From JAGQVA01 sp033764335 (lineage in GTDB: Bacteria; Bacteroidota; Bacteroidia; J057): a stretch of 64,000 bases of DNA. Numbering within the stretch: the stretch's first letter is position 1; every line of letters begins with the position of its first letter. This document shows, piece after piece, positions 25,824-35,346 of this stretch. The stretch spans positions 30,252-94,251 of the forward strand of contig JANRJC010000052.1 in NCBI GenBank assembly GCA_033764335.1. The letters are read 5' to 3'. The position numbers and the translations under genes are program-made. The notes beneath the pieces were generated by a model, which saw only the letters and a list, made by a program, of their open reading frames with translations, did no database searches and was not told the origin of the DNA.

Positions 25824-27206
25824 TTAATACCCAAGAATTTTCATTACCTGTTTGCTGTTCTGCTCTTCCCTAAGCACGCGGAAGGATTTAGAGCCGTCTT
25901 CATTGACCGTCATAATCACATGTTTGGGGTCAGGCATCAGGCAATGATGAATTCCGCCGAGTCCGCTGAGCACCTCCTGGTAAGCACCGGTATGGAAAAA
26001 GCCGAGGTACTGCTGTTTTCGGGTTTTGGGCATAAATACGGCGTTGACGTTGGCTTCGTAGTTGTAGTAGTCATCACTGTCGCAGGTCATGCCACCGATA
26101 TACACCCGTTCGTATTCGGCGTCCCAGTTGTTGATGGGCAGAAGAATAAAACTGCGGTTGAGTGCCCATACATCGGGAAGCATACTGATGATGCTGCCGT
26201 CAATCATAAACCACTTTTCGCGGTCATTCTGCATTTTTCGGCCTAACACCTTAAAAAGTGTACAGCTACTTTCGGCAACGGTATAACTGCCAAACTCCGT
26301 AAGAATGTCCGGCTCTTCGACTTCATGCTCCAGACAGATGTCTTTAATGGTGCTGACAATTTCGCCGATGACATACTCATAGTCGTATTCAAACTCCAGT
26401 GAGTTGTAAAAAGGCAGGCCGCCGCCGATGTCGAGGTATTTGAGTTCCGGGTTTATTTTGCGGAAACGGCAGTAGAGGTCCACAAATTTGCGGAGTTCAC
26501 TCCAGAAAAAAGGAGAGTCCTGAATACCTGTATGGACAAAAAAGTGGAGAAGTTTTACCTTAAACTGAGGCACTTCTGCCAGGCGGGTTTTATAGTAATC
26601 AATCACCTCATCGGCGCGGATACCAAGCCGGCTGGTATAAAAGCTGGAGTCCGGTGGTTCCTCCGTAGCCACACGAAGTCCGAGCGCACAAGGTTCGAGG
26701 AGTTCACTTTGGTAAAAATTAAATTCCTCTTTATTGTCCAGAACGGGAATAATATTTTTAAACCCGTCGTGAATCATGTCCACGATATTCTGTTTGTATT
26801 CGAGGTCTTTAAAACCGTTACATACAACCAGAATGTCCTTTTCGAGGTTTCCGGTTTTGTGAAGAGAAGCAATAATCGGCAGGTCAAAGGCAGACGAAGT
26901 TTCAATCTGCACATTGTTTTTGAGAACCTCCACCAATACATGCTGAAAGTGAGAACTTTTGGTACAGTAACAATACTTATAGTCTCCTTTGTAGTCTTTC
27001 TTTTTCATCGCCTCGAAAAAAAGCTTTCGGGCTTTCTGAATTTTTGTGGAAATAACGGGGAGGTAAGTAAATCGTAAAGGCGTTTTATAGGTTTCAATAA
27101 GTTCCATCAGGTTTACCCCATGAAAATAAAGCTCATCGTCCAGCACCTTAATCCCTTCCTGGGGGAAAACGTAACTTTGTCTGATAAAATCGAGATAACT
27201 CTGCAT
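25824..27206 (-). CDS. speA: biosynthetic arginine decarboxylase, short form (PLP fold III)
   Basis: Converts arginine to agmatine, the entry to polyamine synthesis. 460 residues with the alanine-racemase-like barrel: PLP-binding Lys83 in YCTKSSHFQHVL, the phosphate-binding Gly-rich stretch LKYLDIGGGLPF, and active-site Cys/Asp in GGMTCDSDDYY. It is shorter than the enterobacterial SpeA of about 650 residues; this compact form is usual in Bacteroidota. Start ATG at 27206. The next gene (DHS-like) follows after 15 bp, so the two form an operon. Discrimination between arginine and other basic amino acids rests on family resemblance. Confidence 0.87.
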   Translation of the reverse strand: MQSYLDFIRQSYVFPQEGIKVLDDELYFHGVNLMELIETYKTPLRFTYLPVISTKIQKARKLFFEAMKKKDYKGDYKYCYCTKSSHFQHVLVEVLKNNVQIETSSAFDLPIIASLHKTGNLEKDILVVCNGFKDLEYKQNIVDMIHDGFKNIIPVLDNKEEFNFYQSELLEPCALGLRVATEEPPDSSFYTSRLGIRADEVIDYYKTRLAEVPQFKVKLLHFFVHTGIQDSPFFWSELRKFVDLYCRFRKINPELKYLDIGGGLPFYNSLEFEYDYEYVIGEIVSTIKDICLEHEVEEPDILTEFGSYTVAESSCTLFKVLGRKMQNDREKWFMIDGSIISMLPDVWALNRSFILLPINNWDAEYERVYIGGMTCDSDDYYNYEANVNAVFMPKTRKQQYLGFFHTGAYQEVLSGLGGIHHCLMPDPKHVIMTVNEDGSKSFRVLREEQNSKQVMKILGY

Positions 27207-27223
27207 CTTTTGTCCTCACATTA

Positions 27224-27256
27224 AAAAAAGCAGGAAGTATGGGATACCTCTGCTTT
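27224..27256 (-). terminator. probable terminator between the RRM gene and speA
   Basis: On the minus strand AAAGCAG ... CTGCTTT forms an imperfect hairpin (with GGTAT/ATACT pairing inside) followed by a T run. It lies 14 bp after the RRM stop and 18 bp ahead of the speA start. Confidence 0.55.
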
Positions 27257-27269
27257 TGTTTGTTAATTT

Positions 27270-27665
27270 TTATCTTTTCTTTTTTCCTTTCGGTCCGCCG
27301 GAAGGGTTGTCACTGGAAGCAGGTGGTTTGCGGCGGCGGATTTTCTCCCAGCTTTTGCCAACTTCGCCATCGTCATCGTCTTCTTCGTCCTCATCATAGT
27401 AGCTACTTGTTTTTTCCTGGGGTTGTGAAGAAACACCTTTCACTACCCGAAGATTGCGCCCATCAATATTTTCTCCGTTGAGCTCTAAAATAGCTTCCCT
27501 TGCCTCGGTAGAAGAAGGCATGATAACGATTGCAGAAAAAGTTTCCCTGCCCGGATCAGGTTCATCATTTAATGTTACTGAAGTCACTTCTCCAAATTCT
27601 TCGAATATTTCGAACAATTCATCCTCAGAAGTAGAACGATCAATGTTTGAAACACGGATTTTCAT
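27270..27665 (-). CDS. RNA-binding protein with one RRM domain
   Basis: 131 residues. Residues 1-78 form an RNA-recognition motif: RNP2-like MKIRVSNI, helix STSEDELFEIFEEFG, strand EVTSVTLND, RNP1 region FSAIVIMPS (weak, aromatic positions partly lost), helix STEAREAILELNG and LRVVKG. The C-terminus is low-complexity: an acidic DEDEEDDDDGE tract followed by a basic, Pro/Gly-rich tail. Such small RRM proteins are frequent in Bacteroidota and cyanobacteria and are linked to cold response or mRNA handling. The degenerate RNP1 makes the RNA-binding mode uncertain. Confidence 0.85.
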   Translation of the reverse strand: MKIRVSNIDRSTSEDELFEIFEEFGEVTSVTLNDEPDPGRETFSAIVIMPSSTEAREAILELNGENIDGRNLRVVKGVSSQPQEKTSSYYDEDEEDDDDGEVGKSWEKIRRRKPPASSDNPSGGPKGKKKR

Positions 27666-27780
27666 TGTCAGTCTAGTTCAAATTCGGCGTAAAAAAATGA
27701 TTTTTTTGGTAATTTTAATGATAATTTTTCAAATTTGTATATCTCCTGCTTATACAAATTTGCCTCAAAAATAATAAAAA

Positions 27781-27805
27781 ACAGACATCAAAAACTGATG
27801 TCTGT
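27781..27805 (-). terminator. Rho-independent terminator after gltD
   Basis: Perfect 10-bp stem ACAGACATCA / TGATGTCTGT with 5-base loop. On the minus strand it is followed by TTTTTATTATT. It ends the gltB-gltD transcript about 45 bp after the gltD stop. Confidence 0.88.
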
Positions 27806-27849
27806 AATTGTTATGTTTTGAACATAAATATTGATGGGTTTTGGCAGGT

Positions 27850-29262
27850 TTAACTCCGCAAAAATTCATCCACTTTCCCGGCACAATCGCGTCCTTCCGC
27901 AATCGCCCACACTACCAGCGACTGGCCTCTGCGCATGTCTCCTGCGGCAAAAACTCCTTTTGCGGAGGTGGCATAATTTTCCGTTTTTACATTCCCTCTT
28001 TCATCGAGGGTTACTTGTAAGTCTGCCAGCATTCCTTCGGCCTGCGGATGCATAAAACCAATAGCCAGCAAAGCGAGGTCGCAAGGAATGATCTTTTCTG
28101 TATTCGGAATTATATCAAATCCGTTGCCGAAGGGGCGCCAGGCGATTTCGTTTACCTTTATCGCTTTGACCTGTCCATTTTCATCGGCGACAAATTCTTT
28201 GGTAAGTACCGACCATTGTCTTTCACAGCCTTCTTCATGCGAAGAAGAGGTGCGCAAAATCATAGGCCACTCCGGCCAGGGGTTGGAATTGTCGCGGCCC
28301 TCCGGTGGTTTTCCCATCACTTCAAGCTGGGTTATGGAAAGTGCCCCTTGGCGATTGGAAGTACCCACACAGTCTGCGCCGGTGTCTCCACCCCCAATCA
28401 CCACCACGTGTTTTCCCTTGGCCGTAATATCTTCGTAGGGTGTGACCCACTCTCCGGAAACTTTTTTATTCTGACGGGTAAGGAAGTCCATCGCAAAATG
28501 TACCCCCTTCAGGTTTCGCCCGGCAGTATTATTCAAATCTCTTGGCACGGTCGAACCGCCCGTTACCACAATGCTGTCGTAGCTTTTCAATTCGTCGGTG
28601 GGAACATCCACGCCGATATGGGCATTGCAGACAAAACGAATGCCTTCGGCTTCCAGAATTCGGATACGACGTTCCACCACCCATTTTTCCAGCTTAAAAT
28701 CCGGTATGCCATAACGAAGCAGCCCGCCGGGGTTTGATTCGCGTTCATAGACAGTTACGTTATGCCCGGCGCGGTTCAGATAAACCGCAGCAGCAAGGCC
28801 CGCAGGGCCCGAACCGACCACGGCGACGGATTTATCGGTTCTTTCCCGGGGCGGCTGGGGTTTTATATAACCTCTTTCAAAGGCTTTTTCAATGATGGTT
28901 TTTTCGATAAGCTCAATACTTACCGGGGGGCGATTGATCCCCAATACGCACGAACCCTCACAGGGGGCCGGACAAATCCTTCCCGTAAACTCAGGGAAAG
29001 GATTGGTCGAAAGCAGAATATCCACCGCAGTATCCCAGTCTTCACGATAGACCGCATCGTTAAAATCGGGAATATGATTGCCCAACGGGCAACCTTGGTG
29101 GCAGAAAGGAACGCCGCAATCCATACATCTCGCCGCCTGTTCGCGGGTTTTTTCTTCGCTAAAAGGAAGATATAACTCTTTAAAATCTTTCAGCCGCTCT
29201 TTTGTCGCCCGTGTTTGTGGAAGTTCGCGGTTGTACTCTAAAAATCCGGTTGGTTTTCCCAT
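27850..29262 (-). CDS. gltD: glutamate synthase (NADPH/NADH), small subunit
   Basis: Passes electrons from NAD(P)H through FAD and two 4Fe-4S clusters to the large GOGAT subunit. 470 residues. The N-terminal cysteine motifs are present (CMDCGVPFCHQGCPLGNHIP and GRICPAPCEGSCVLGIN). The FAD-binding site (VAVVGSGPAGLAAAVYLNRAG) and NAD(P)-binding site (HVVVIGGGDTGADCVGTSNRQG) follow, with a C-terminal FAD contact (GVFAAGDMRRGQSLVVWAIAEG, split at the usual place). Length equals the family norm. It follows gltB by 33 bp and shares its transcript. Confidence 0.97.
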   Translation of the reverse strand: MGKPTGFLEYNRELPQTRATKERLKDFKELYLPFSEEKTREQAARCMDCGVPFCHQGCPLGNHIPDFNDAVYREDWDTAVDILLSTNPFPEFTGRICPAPCEGSCVLGINRPPVSIELIEKTIIEKAFERGYIKPQPPRERTDKSVAVVGSGPAGLAAAVYLNRAGHNVTVYERESNPGGLLRYGIPDFKLEKWVVERRIRILEAEGIRFVCNAHIGVDVPTDELKSYDSIVVTGGSTVPRDLNNTAGRNLKGVHFAMDFLTRQNKKVSGEWVTPYEDITAKGKHVVVIGGGDTGADCVGTSNRQGALSITQLEVMGKPPEGRDNSNPWPEWPMILRTSSSHEEGCERQWSVLTKEFVADENGQVKAIKVNEIAWRPFGNGFDIIPNTEKIIPCDLALLAIGFMHPQAEGMLADLQVTLDERGNVKTENYATSAKGVFAAGDMRRGQSLVVWAIAEGRDCAGKVDEFLRS

Positions 29263-29295
29263 AATAGTTTTGAGTAAGATTTCTTTAAATTTACA

Positions 29296-32200
29296 CTACC
29301 CGATCATTTTCACTTTTGCCTCCCAAGCTTTGACCTGGTTTGCCTGAAGGACATTTTTATAATCGGTAGGAATGACTTTCACAAAATGGTCAAACGCCGC
29401 AGACCAGTCGGTCATCAGCTTCAGCGCGATCCTGCTTCCGGTATAAGTATAATGCCGGCTGATGAGGTTTTTAAGTGTGTCTATGTCTTCGTATTCCAGC
29501 GGGTCAAATTCGACGAGTTCCTGGTTACATTTGGGCAGAAACTCCCGATCCGGGTCATATACGTAGGCGATTCCGCCACTCATACCTGCGGCAAAATTGC
29601 GCCCGGTTTTACCCAAAATCACAACCACTCCTCCTGTCATATACTCACAGCCATGATCTCCGACTCCTTCCACTACGGTTTTGACACCGGAATTGCGCAC
29701 ACAAAATCTTTCCCCGGCAATACCCCGGATAAAAGCTTCTCCCGAAGTAGCTCCGTAAAAAGCGACATTGCCGATTACGATATTTTTCCCGGGTTCAATC
29801 GGTGCGGATTTGTGGGGATAAACGATTACCTGCGCCCCGGAAAGGCCTTTGCCTACATAGTCATTTGCCTCGCCCTCCAATTCAAAACGGATACCTTTTG
29901 CGCCAAATGCAGCAAAACTCTGCCCCGCCGATCCGGTAAATTTGAAATGCAGGGTTCCGGGTGCGAGGCCTTTGCCTTTGTGGCGTTTGGAGATTTCGTG
30001 GGAAACAATTGTGCCTATTGCCCGATCCACATTGCGGACATCTGCGGCATAAAATACCGGGATACCGTGGGAAATTCCGTTTTGCGCAGCAGCGAGTAAT
30101 TGCCAGTCCAAGACTTTTTCCAGTCCGTGCTCCTGTTCTACCTGTTTGTACAGTCCTACTTTTTCATCATAAGGAGCCTGATACAATACGGGTGAGAGGT
30201 CTATGGTACGCAATTTCCAATGGGTGATGTCTTCCCGCACTTTGAGTTTCTGGCTTTGTCCGACCATTTCGTTTACGGTGCGGAAACCCAGTTCGGCCAT
30301 GTGTTCGCGCAAGTCCTGAGCCAGAAAGGTGAAAAAATTCACCAGGTCATCGGCGCTGCCGGTAAACATTGCCCGCAGTTCGGGGTTTTGGGTAGCGACT
30401 CCCACCGGGCAGGTATTCAGGTGGCATTTGCGCATCATGATACAACCTTCCACCACGAGGGCCGCAGTGGCGATGCCCCATTCTTCTGCGCCGAGCAAAG
30501 TAGCGATGGCCATATCGCGACCGGTGCGCACCTGTCCGTCCACCTGAAGGATAACACGGCTGCGAAGATTATTTTTCACCAGGGTCTGATGTGCCTCGGC
30601 GAGGCCGAGTTCCCAAGGAAGGCCGGCATGGCGTATGGAACTAAGCGGCGAAGCGCCGGTTCCGCCGTCATGGCCGGAAATCAATATATGGTCGGCATGG
30701 GCTTTGGCTACGCCCGCAGCGATGGTTCCAACGCCCGCTTCTGATACCAGTTTTACACTGATACGAGCATGGCGGTTGGCATTTTTTAAATCGAAAATCA
30801 ACTGGGCCAAATCTTCAATGGAGTAAATGTCATGGTGCGGAGGGGGCGAAATAAGCCCTACCCCGGGCGTACTGTGACGTACCTTTCCAATCCACTCATC
30901 TACTTTATGGCCGGGAAGTTGGCCCCCTTCTCCGGGTTTTGCCCCCTGAGCCATTTTTATCTGTAATTCGTCGGCCTGGCTGAGATAATAACTGGTAACA
31001 CCAAACCGCCCGGAAGCTACTTGTTTGATCGCCGAACGCTCAGAATCTCCATTCGGACGTGGTATGTAACGGTCTTCATCTTCTCCGCCTTCGCCACAGT
31101 TGCTTCGCCCGCCGATGCGGTTCATGGCAATGGCCAGTGTGGAGTGAGCTTCGTGAGAAATCGAACCAAACGACATGGCACCGGTAGCAAATCTTTTCAG
31201 AATATTTTCGACCGGCTCTACTTCCTCCAGCGGGATCGGTTTGCGATCCGTAAAATCAAGCAGGCTACGCAGCGTGATCGGCTTCAGCATCTGCTCGTTT
31301 ATCTTCGCTGCATATTTTTTGTAGAGGGTATAATCATTGGATTTGCTTGATTTTTGAAGGAGGTGAATGGTTTCCGGGTTAAACATGTGAACCTCGCCGT
31401 CTTTTTTCCACTGATAAAGACCACCGGTTTCGAGGCGCAGTTTCTCGTTGGGGTTTTCCGGGAAAGCCTGTGAATATCGCATGAGTACTTCCATGCGGAT
31501 TTCTTCGAAAGAAAGACCGCCAATACGGGAAATACTTCCTTTAAAACAAAAGTCCACCACTTCCCTGCTAATCCCGAGTATTTCAAAAATCTGTGCGCCG
31601 TGATACGACTCCAGGGTAGAAATCCCCATTTTGGAGAAAATTTTCAGCAGCCCGTAGTTAATGCCTTTGACAAAGTTGTAGTGCAGTTTTTCTTCGGGAT
31701 ACTCCTGAAAATCAGGATGGGTTTTTTGCAGTTCGGTAAGGCTTTCGAAGGCCAGATAAGGATTAATGGCGATGGCGCCATAACCGATGAGTGTAGCAAA
31801 ATGATGCGTTTCACGAGCGTCACCCGTTTCTACGATCAGGTCTGCGTAAGACCGAAGTTTGTGTTCCATCAACCAGTGATGAATCGCTCCCACCGCCATA
31901 AGGGCGGGGATAGGTGCCTGGTTTTTACCTGCTTTCCGGTCACTGACAATGATAACCAGGTTGTAACCCTCATCCTTGCGGGCAGCTTCCTCGGCCTCCT
32001 GTGCCTTTTCCTGCGCCTTTTCGCAAAGGTTTTTCAAAGCCATTTTCAGCGATTCTTCAGGCGCAAATACCGCATCCAGGGTAACCGCACGGTAATCAGG
32101 ATGGTCTATCTGCCGGATTTTTTCGAGTTCCTGATTAGAAAGTACCGGCTGTTTGATTGAAATATGTTTACACCCTTTTTCGGACTCCATAAGCACATTT

Positions 32201-33849
32201 TTGGAGCCACCGATCCAGGTGCGCAGAGACATCACCAGTTTTTCCCGAATCGGGTCTATGGGGGGATTACTTACCTGGGCAAACAACTGCTTGAAATAGT
32301 GAGAGATATGCTGCGACTGAGAAGAAAGAACCGCCAGCGGGGTGTCTGTTCCCATCGAACCCAGGGGTTCCTGTGCGGTTTCGGCAAATTGTCCCAGCAC
32401 CACTTTGAGATCTTCGGTTGTAATACCGAATAGCTTTTGGGTGCGAAGCAGAGTATCCCCCGAAAGTGCCGGATAAACCGGTTTTTTTACCGCAAAATTT
32501 TCAAGATTAAGTTTGTATTTTTTCAACCATTCGCCATAGGGTTGCCGTGAGCATATCGTTTTTTTCAGTTCTTCATCACTAATAATTCTCCCTTGTGTGA
32601 GATCCGCCACGAAAATTTTTCCGGGCTGAAGGCGGCCCTTTTCCCGCACGTTATAGGGTTCTATCGGTAAAGCTCCTGCTTCCGACGACATAATAAGGCG
32701 ATCATCGCGGGTAACCGTGTAACGCGAGGGGCGGAGGCCGTTTCGGTCAAGTGTCGCACCTACGATATTTCCATCGGTAAAGCAAATCGAAGCCGGGCCG
32801 TCCCAGGGTTCGGAGAGAGTGGAATGAAATTCGTAGAAAGCCTTTCTTTCGGCGTCCATCAGCCGGTTGTCCTGCCATGCTTCGGGGATGACAATCATCA
32901 TGGCATGAGGCAGAGAGCGGCCACTCATGACAAGGAGTTCTACCATACTGTCGAGGTTTCGCGAGTCGGAATGCGAAGGATCGCAGATAGGGAACAACAA
33001 CTTCAGTTCTTCCCGTGTAAAATGCTGCGACTCCATCACCGATTCTTTGGTGCGCATCCAGTTGATATTGCCGCGAATGGTATTGATTTCGCCATTGTGA
33101 GCAATATACCGGAAGGGTTGTGCAAGGCGCCAGCGGGGAAAAGTATTGGTAGAAAAACGCGAATGCACAAGCGCCAGGGCCGAAATCACCCGTGGATCGT
33201 GAAGATCGGGGAAATAAGGGCGCAGTTGGTCCGTGCGAAACTGACCTTTATAGACCAGCGTTTTATAGGAAAGAGAGGTAAAATAAAATTCGTCATTGAT
33301 GTCGGGGATAGCGTTATTGACGGCATGCCCGACCACACGGCGGAGGATAAAAAGTTGTCGTTCAAAATCCTCCAGCGAAAGCCTTTCTTTAGGAGAAAGG
33401 AAAACCTGTTCGATTTCCGGAGCCGAATCAAAGGCAATTTTGCCTACCCATTGTTTTTCGTAGGGTACTTTACGAAACCCGAGGAGTTGGAAGCCGCGTT
33501 TTTCGATATATTGTTTCAGGATATCACGGCAATGTTCCCGTTTGATTTCATCGGAAGGAAAAAACATCATTCCCACACCATATTCGCCAAAAGCAGGAAT
33601 CGTAAAACCTGTCTTCTGACATTCTTCGGAGAGAAAACGATGCGGAATTTGAATCAGAATCCCCGCGCCGTCCCCGCTTCGCGGATCACTGCCCGTAGCA
33701 CCCCGATGCTCCATATTGGTGAGCATGGTGAGGGCATCCTCCACGATGTTGTGTGATTTTTTCCCTTTAAGGTGAGCGACAAAGCCGATGCCGCATGCAT
33801 CATGTTCCATTTCAGGAACATAGAGGGAACGTTGGTCAGAATCTTTCAT
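29296..33849 (-). CDS. gltB: glutamate synthase, large subunit (GOGAT)
   Basis: Makes two glutamates from glutamine and 2-oxoglutarate. 1517 residues. The class II amidotransferase domain begins after a short propeptide at Cys19 (EMEHDACGIGFVAHL). The central domain and FMN-binding synthase domain follow (RFGVTSYYLSQADELQIKMAQ in part, GEGGQLPGHKVDEWIG, ISGHDGGTGASPLSSI). The 3Fe-4S cysteines lie in CIMMRKCHLNTCPVGVA. The C-terminal right-handed beta-helix has the GXGXG repeats (AKGIRFELEGEANDYVGKGL in part, GGVVVILGKTGRNFAAGMSGG). Full length for the bacterial enzyme. Upstream lies a 418-bp gap. Confidence 0.97.
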   Translation of the reverse strand: MKDSDQRSLYVPEMEHDACGIGFVAHLKGKKSHNIVEDALTMLTNMEHRGATGSDPRSGDGAGILIQIPHRFLSEECQKTGFTIPAFGEYGVGMMFFPSDEIKREHCRDILKQYIEKRGFQLLGFRKVPYEKQWVGKIAFDSAPEIEQVFLSPKERLSLEDFERQLFILRRVVGHAVNNAIPDINDEFYFTSLSYKTLVYKGQFRTDQLRPYFPDLHDPRVISALALVHSRFSTNTFPRWRLAQPFRYIAHNGEINTIRGNINWMRTKESVMESQHFTREELKLLFPICDPSHSDSRNLDSMVELLVMSGRSLPHAMMIVIPEAWQDNRLMDAERKAFYEFHSTLSEPWDGPASICFTDGNIVGATLDRNGLRPSRYTVTRDDRLIMSSEAGALPIEPYNVREKGRLQPGKIFVADLTQGRIISDEELKKTICSRQPYGEWLKKYKLNLENFAVKKPVYPALSGDTLLRTQKLFGITTEDLKVVLGQFAETAQEPLGSMGTDTPLAVLSSQSQHISHYFKQLFAQVSNPPIDPIREKLVMSLRTWIGGSKNVLMESEKGCKHISIKQPVLSNQELEKIRQIDHPDYRAVTLDAVFAPEESLKMALKNLCEKAQEKAQEAEEAARKDEGYNLVIIVSDRKAGKNQAPIPALMAVGAIHHWLMEHKLRSYADLIVETGDARETHHFATLIGYGAIAINPYLAFESLTELQKTHPDFQEYPEEKLHYNFVKGINYGLLKIFSKMGISTLESYHGAQIFEILGISREVVDFCFKGSISRIGGLSFEEIRMEVLMRYSQAFPENPNEKLRLETGGLYQWKKDGEVHMFNPETIHLLQKSSKSNDYTLYKKYAAKINEQMLKPITLRSLLDFTDRKPIPLEEVEPVENILKRFATGAMSFGSISHEAHSTLAIAMNRIGGRSNCGEGGEDEDRYIPRPNGDSERSAIKQVASGRFGVTSYYLSQADELQIKMAQGAKPGEGGQLPGHKVDEWIGKVRHSTPGVGLISPPPHHDIYSIEDLAQLIFDLKNANRHARISVKLVSEAGVGTIAAGVAKAHADHILISGHDGGTGASPLSSIRHAGLPWELGLAEAHQTLVKNNLRSRVILQVDGQVRTGRDMAIATLLGAEEWGIATAALVVEGCIMMRKCHLNTCPVGVATQNPELRAMFTGSADDLVNFFTFLAQDLREHMAELGFRTVNEMVGQSQKLKVREDITHWKLRTIDLSPVLYQAPYDEKVGLYKQVEQEHGLEKVLDWQLLAAAQNGISHGIPVFYAADVRNVDRAIGTIVSHEISKRHKGKGLAPGTLHFKFTGSAGQSFAAFGAKGIRFELEGEANDYVGKGLSGAQVIVYPHKSAPIEPGKNIVIGNVAFYGATSGEAFIRGIAGERFCVRNSGVKTVVEGVGDHGCEYMTGGVVVILGKTGRNFAAGMSGGIAYVYDPDREFLPKCNQELVEFDPLEYEDIDTLKNLISRHYTYTGSRIALKLMTDWSAAFDHFVKVIPTDYKNVLQANQVKAWEAKVKMIG

Positions 33850-34267
33850 TTTTCTGGGGTGATAAAGACAACCACAGGGCAGAAGACCCCTATTTTCCGG
33901 CGCTAAGCTCCCCTGCCGATTTTTCCATGATAGAAAAATAAGCCCGCAAAAAAGTAACCAATTAGAGGGAGAAAAACCCGATTAACTGGCCGGTAAAAAA
34001 AAAGTATCTATCTGACTCCTGTCTAAACTCAATGACAATAATAATAAAAAATATTAAAATATTTAAAGAATCATCAAAAAAAATTTGATTTTTTTGATTT
34101 TTTTAACCCAATCCCCCAAAGGTTTATTAAAATCGCACCTTAAAGGCAGGTTTTTCTGACATGAAAACCCCTACTCTCCGCATTTTTTTCGTGGTATCTA
34201 TCAAAATTTTCTTTATATTCAGAGTTACTGAAGGCTCTCATAGAGACAGAGGTTGTGTAAATAGAAA
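33850..34267. other. 418-bp intergenic region between divergent gltB and alpha/beta hydrolase
   Basis: AT-rich from about 34030 to 34140. It must contain the promoters of both divergent genes, but no exact TAnnTTTG box was found on either strand. No RNA gene or open frame of note is visible. Confidence 0.4.
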
Positions 34268-34291
34268 GTGTCACTCCTGAATCTGAAAGAC

Positions 34292-35275
34292 ATGATTTTG
34301 GTGAATTTGCTGCTCTGCATTCTTTGTGCGCTGGTGATATTCCTTTTTGTTATGCAAATAGGGATTCTGGCGAATCTTTATATTTTCAAAAATACGCCGG
34401 ATTCTCTTTCGGAGAATACGCTACTGACAGAGCCTGATGGGGTGGAGGAATTTATTCCCACAACCGACGGAGGGCTTATCCGGTCTTTACACAAAGCTTC
34501 CGGGCCGGCGGTGGTACTGATTCCCGATTGGGGGTTGTCAATGGTTACGATGAATCTTTTGTGGCGTCAACTGGCGGCAAAGGGGTATCAGGTAATCACT
34601 TTTGACCACAGAGGTCACGGTGATTCACAGGCGGGTTCAGAGGGGTATAGCCCTGAAATCCTTGCCCGCGACCTGCGGGATATACTGGATTTTTACCGGC
34701 TAAACGATTGCATCCTGGTAGGCCATTCGGCGGGAGCTTTTCTGGCAATGAAATATCTGCTGGATTACCCGGAGGAAAGCCGAAATCGTGTCAATGGCCT
34801 GGTATCTCTGGCGGGATTTGGGGCACTTTCGCCCGAAGAAAAGAACCATAACCGCTTTCCCTTTTCCGTGTTTGGGTCCGGAGTACTGCGGAGGCTTCTC
34901 AAAACAGAGTTATACGGCTGGAGTTTTTCTGCCGTAGCCTTTGGCGACCGGCCAGCCCCTTCAATGTTACGCGCTTTTATGAAGGTAGTATTAAAAGATC
35001 AGCACAAAATAATAAAAAGTGTATGGGATCAGATCGGTAAACAGAATCTATATTCCCGGCTTTCGGCCTTATCTCTTCCGGTCACGCTGGTATCGAGTCT
35101 TTCCGACCGGCGTATAGATCCCAACGCCTCCCAGCTTCTTGCTCAACACATTCCCGCAGCTACTGCCAACTGTCTCGAAGAGCCGGTAGGCAATATGCTG
35201 GTCTGGGAAGCACCCGGCAAACTTGCGGAGATCATCCGGAAGTTTGAACGAATGACACAAGGCGAAACGGTATAA
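34292..35275 (+). CDS. membrane-anchored alpha/beta hydrolase, catalytic His replaced
   Basis: 327 residues from the ATG at 34292; a GTG at 34268 would add eight residues. An N-terminal membrane anchor (LVNLLLCILCALVIFLFVM) precedes an alpha/beta-hydrolase fold: VVLIPDWGLSMVTM, VITFDHRGHGDSQ, nucleophile elbow LVGHSAGAF, and acid loop SSLSDRRIDP. Where the family has G-H-x-L near the C-terminus the sequence reads PVGNMLVWEAP, so the catalytic His is Asn301. It may be inactive as a hydrolase. It lies alone between nitrogen genes, divergent from gltB. No substrate can be assigned. Confidence 0.82.
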   Translation: MILVNLLLCILCALVIFLFVMQIGILANLYIFKNTPDSLSENTLLTEPDGVEEFIPTTDGGLIRSLHKASGPAVVLIPDWGLSMVTMNLLWRQLAAKGYQVITFDHRGHGDSQAGSEGYSPEILARDLRDILDFYRLNDCILVGHSAGAFLAMKYLLDYPEESRNRVNGLVSLAGFGALSPEEKNHNRFPFSVFGSGVLRRLLKTELYGWSFSAVAFGDRPAPSMLRAFMKVVLKDQHKIIKSVWDQIGKQNLYSRLSALSLPVTLVSSLSDRRIDPNASQLLAQHIPAATANCLEEPVGNMLVWEAPGKLAEIIRKFERMTQGETV

Positions 35276-35282
35276 AAATAAG

Positions 35283-35309
35283 GAGGGAGCGACTTTTGGT
35301 CGCCCCCTC
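35283..35309 (-). terminator. terminator between convergent hydrolase and glnII genes
   Basis: GAGGGAGCGAC / GTCGCCCCCTC, 11-bp stem with one mismatch and a 5-base loop. On the minus strand it is followed by CTTATTTTTAT, so it mainly serves glnII; it may also stop the hydrolase transcript. Confidence 0.75.
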
Positions 35310-35346
35310 ACAAAAACACTCAAGTGATCTGCAAGACATCTTTGAC

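Noticed and set aside
32824..33756. 310-codon plus-strand frame opposite gltB
   Set aside because: Antisense shadow; composition and lack of motifs speak against a gene.
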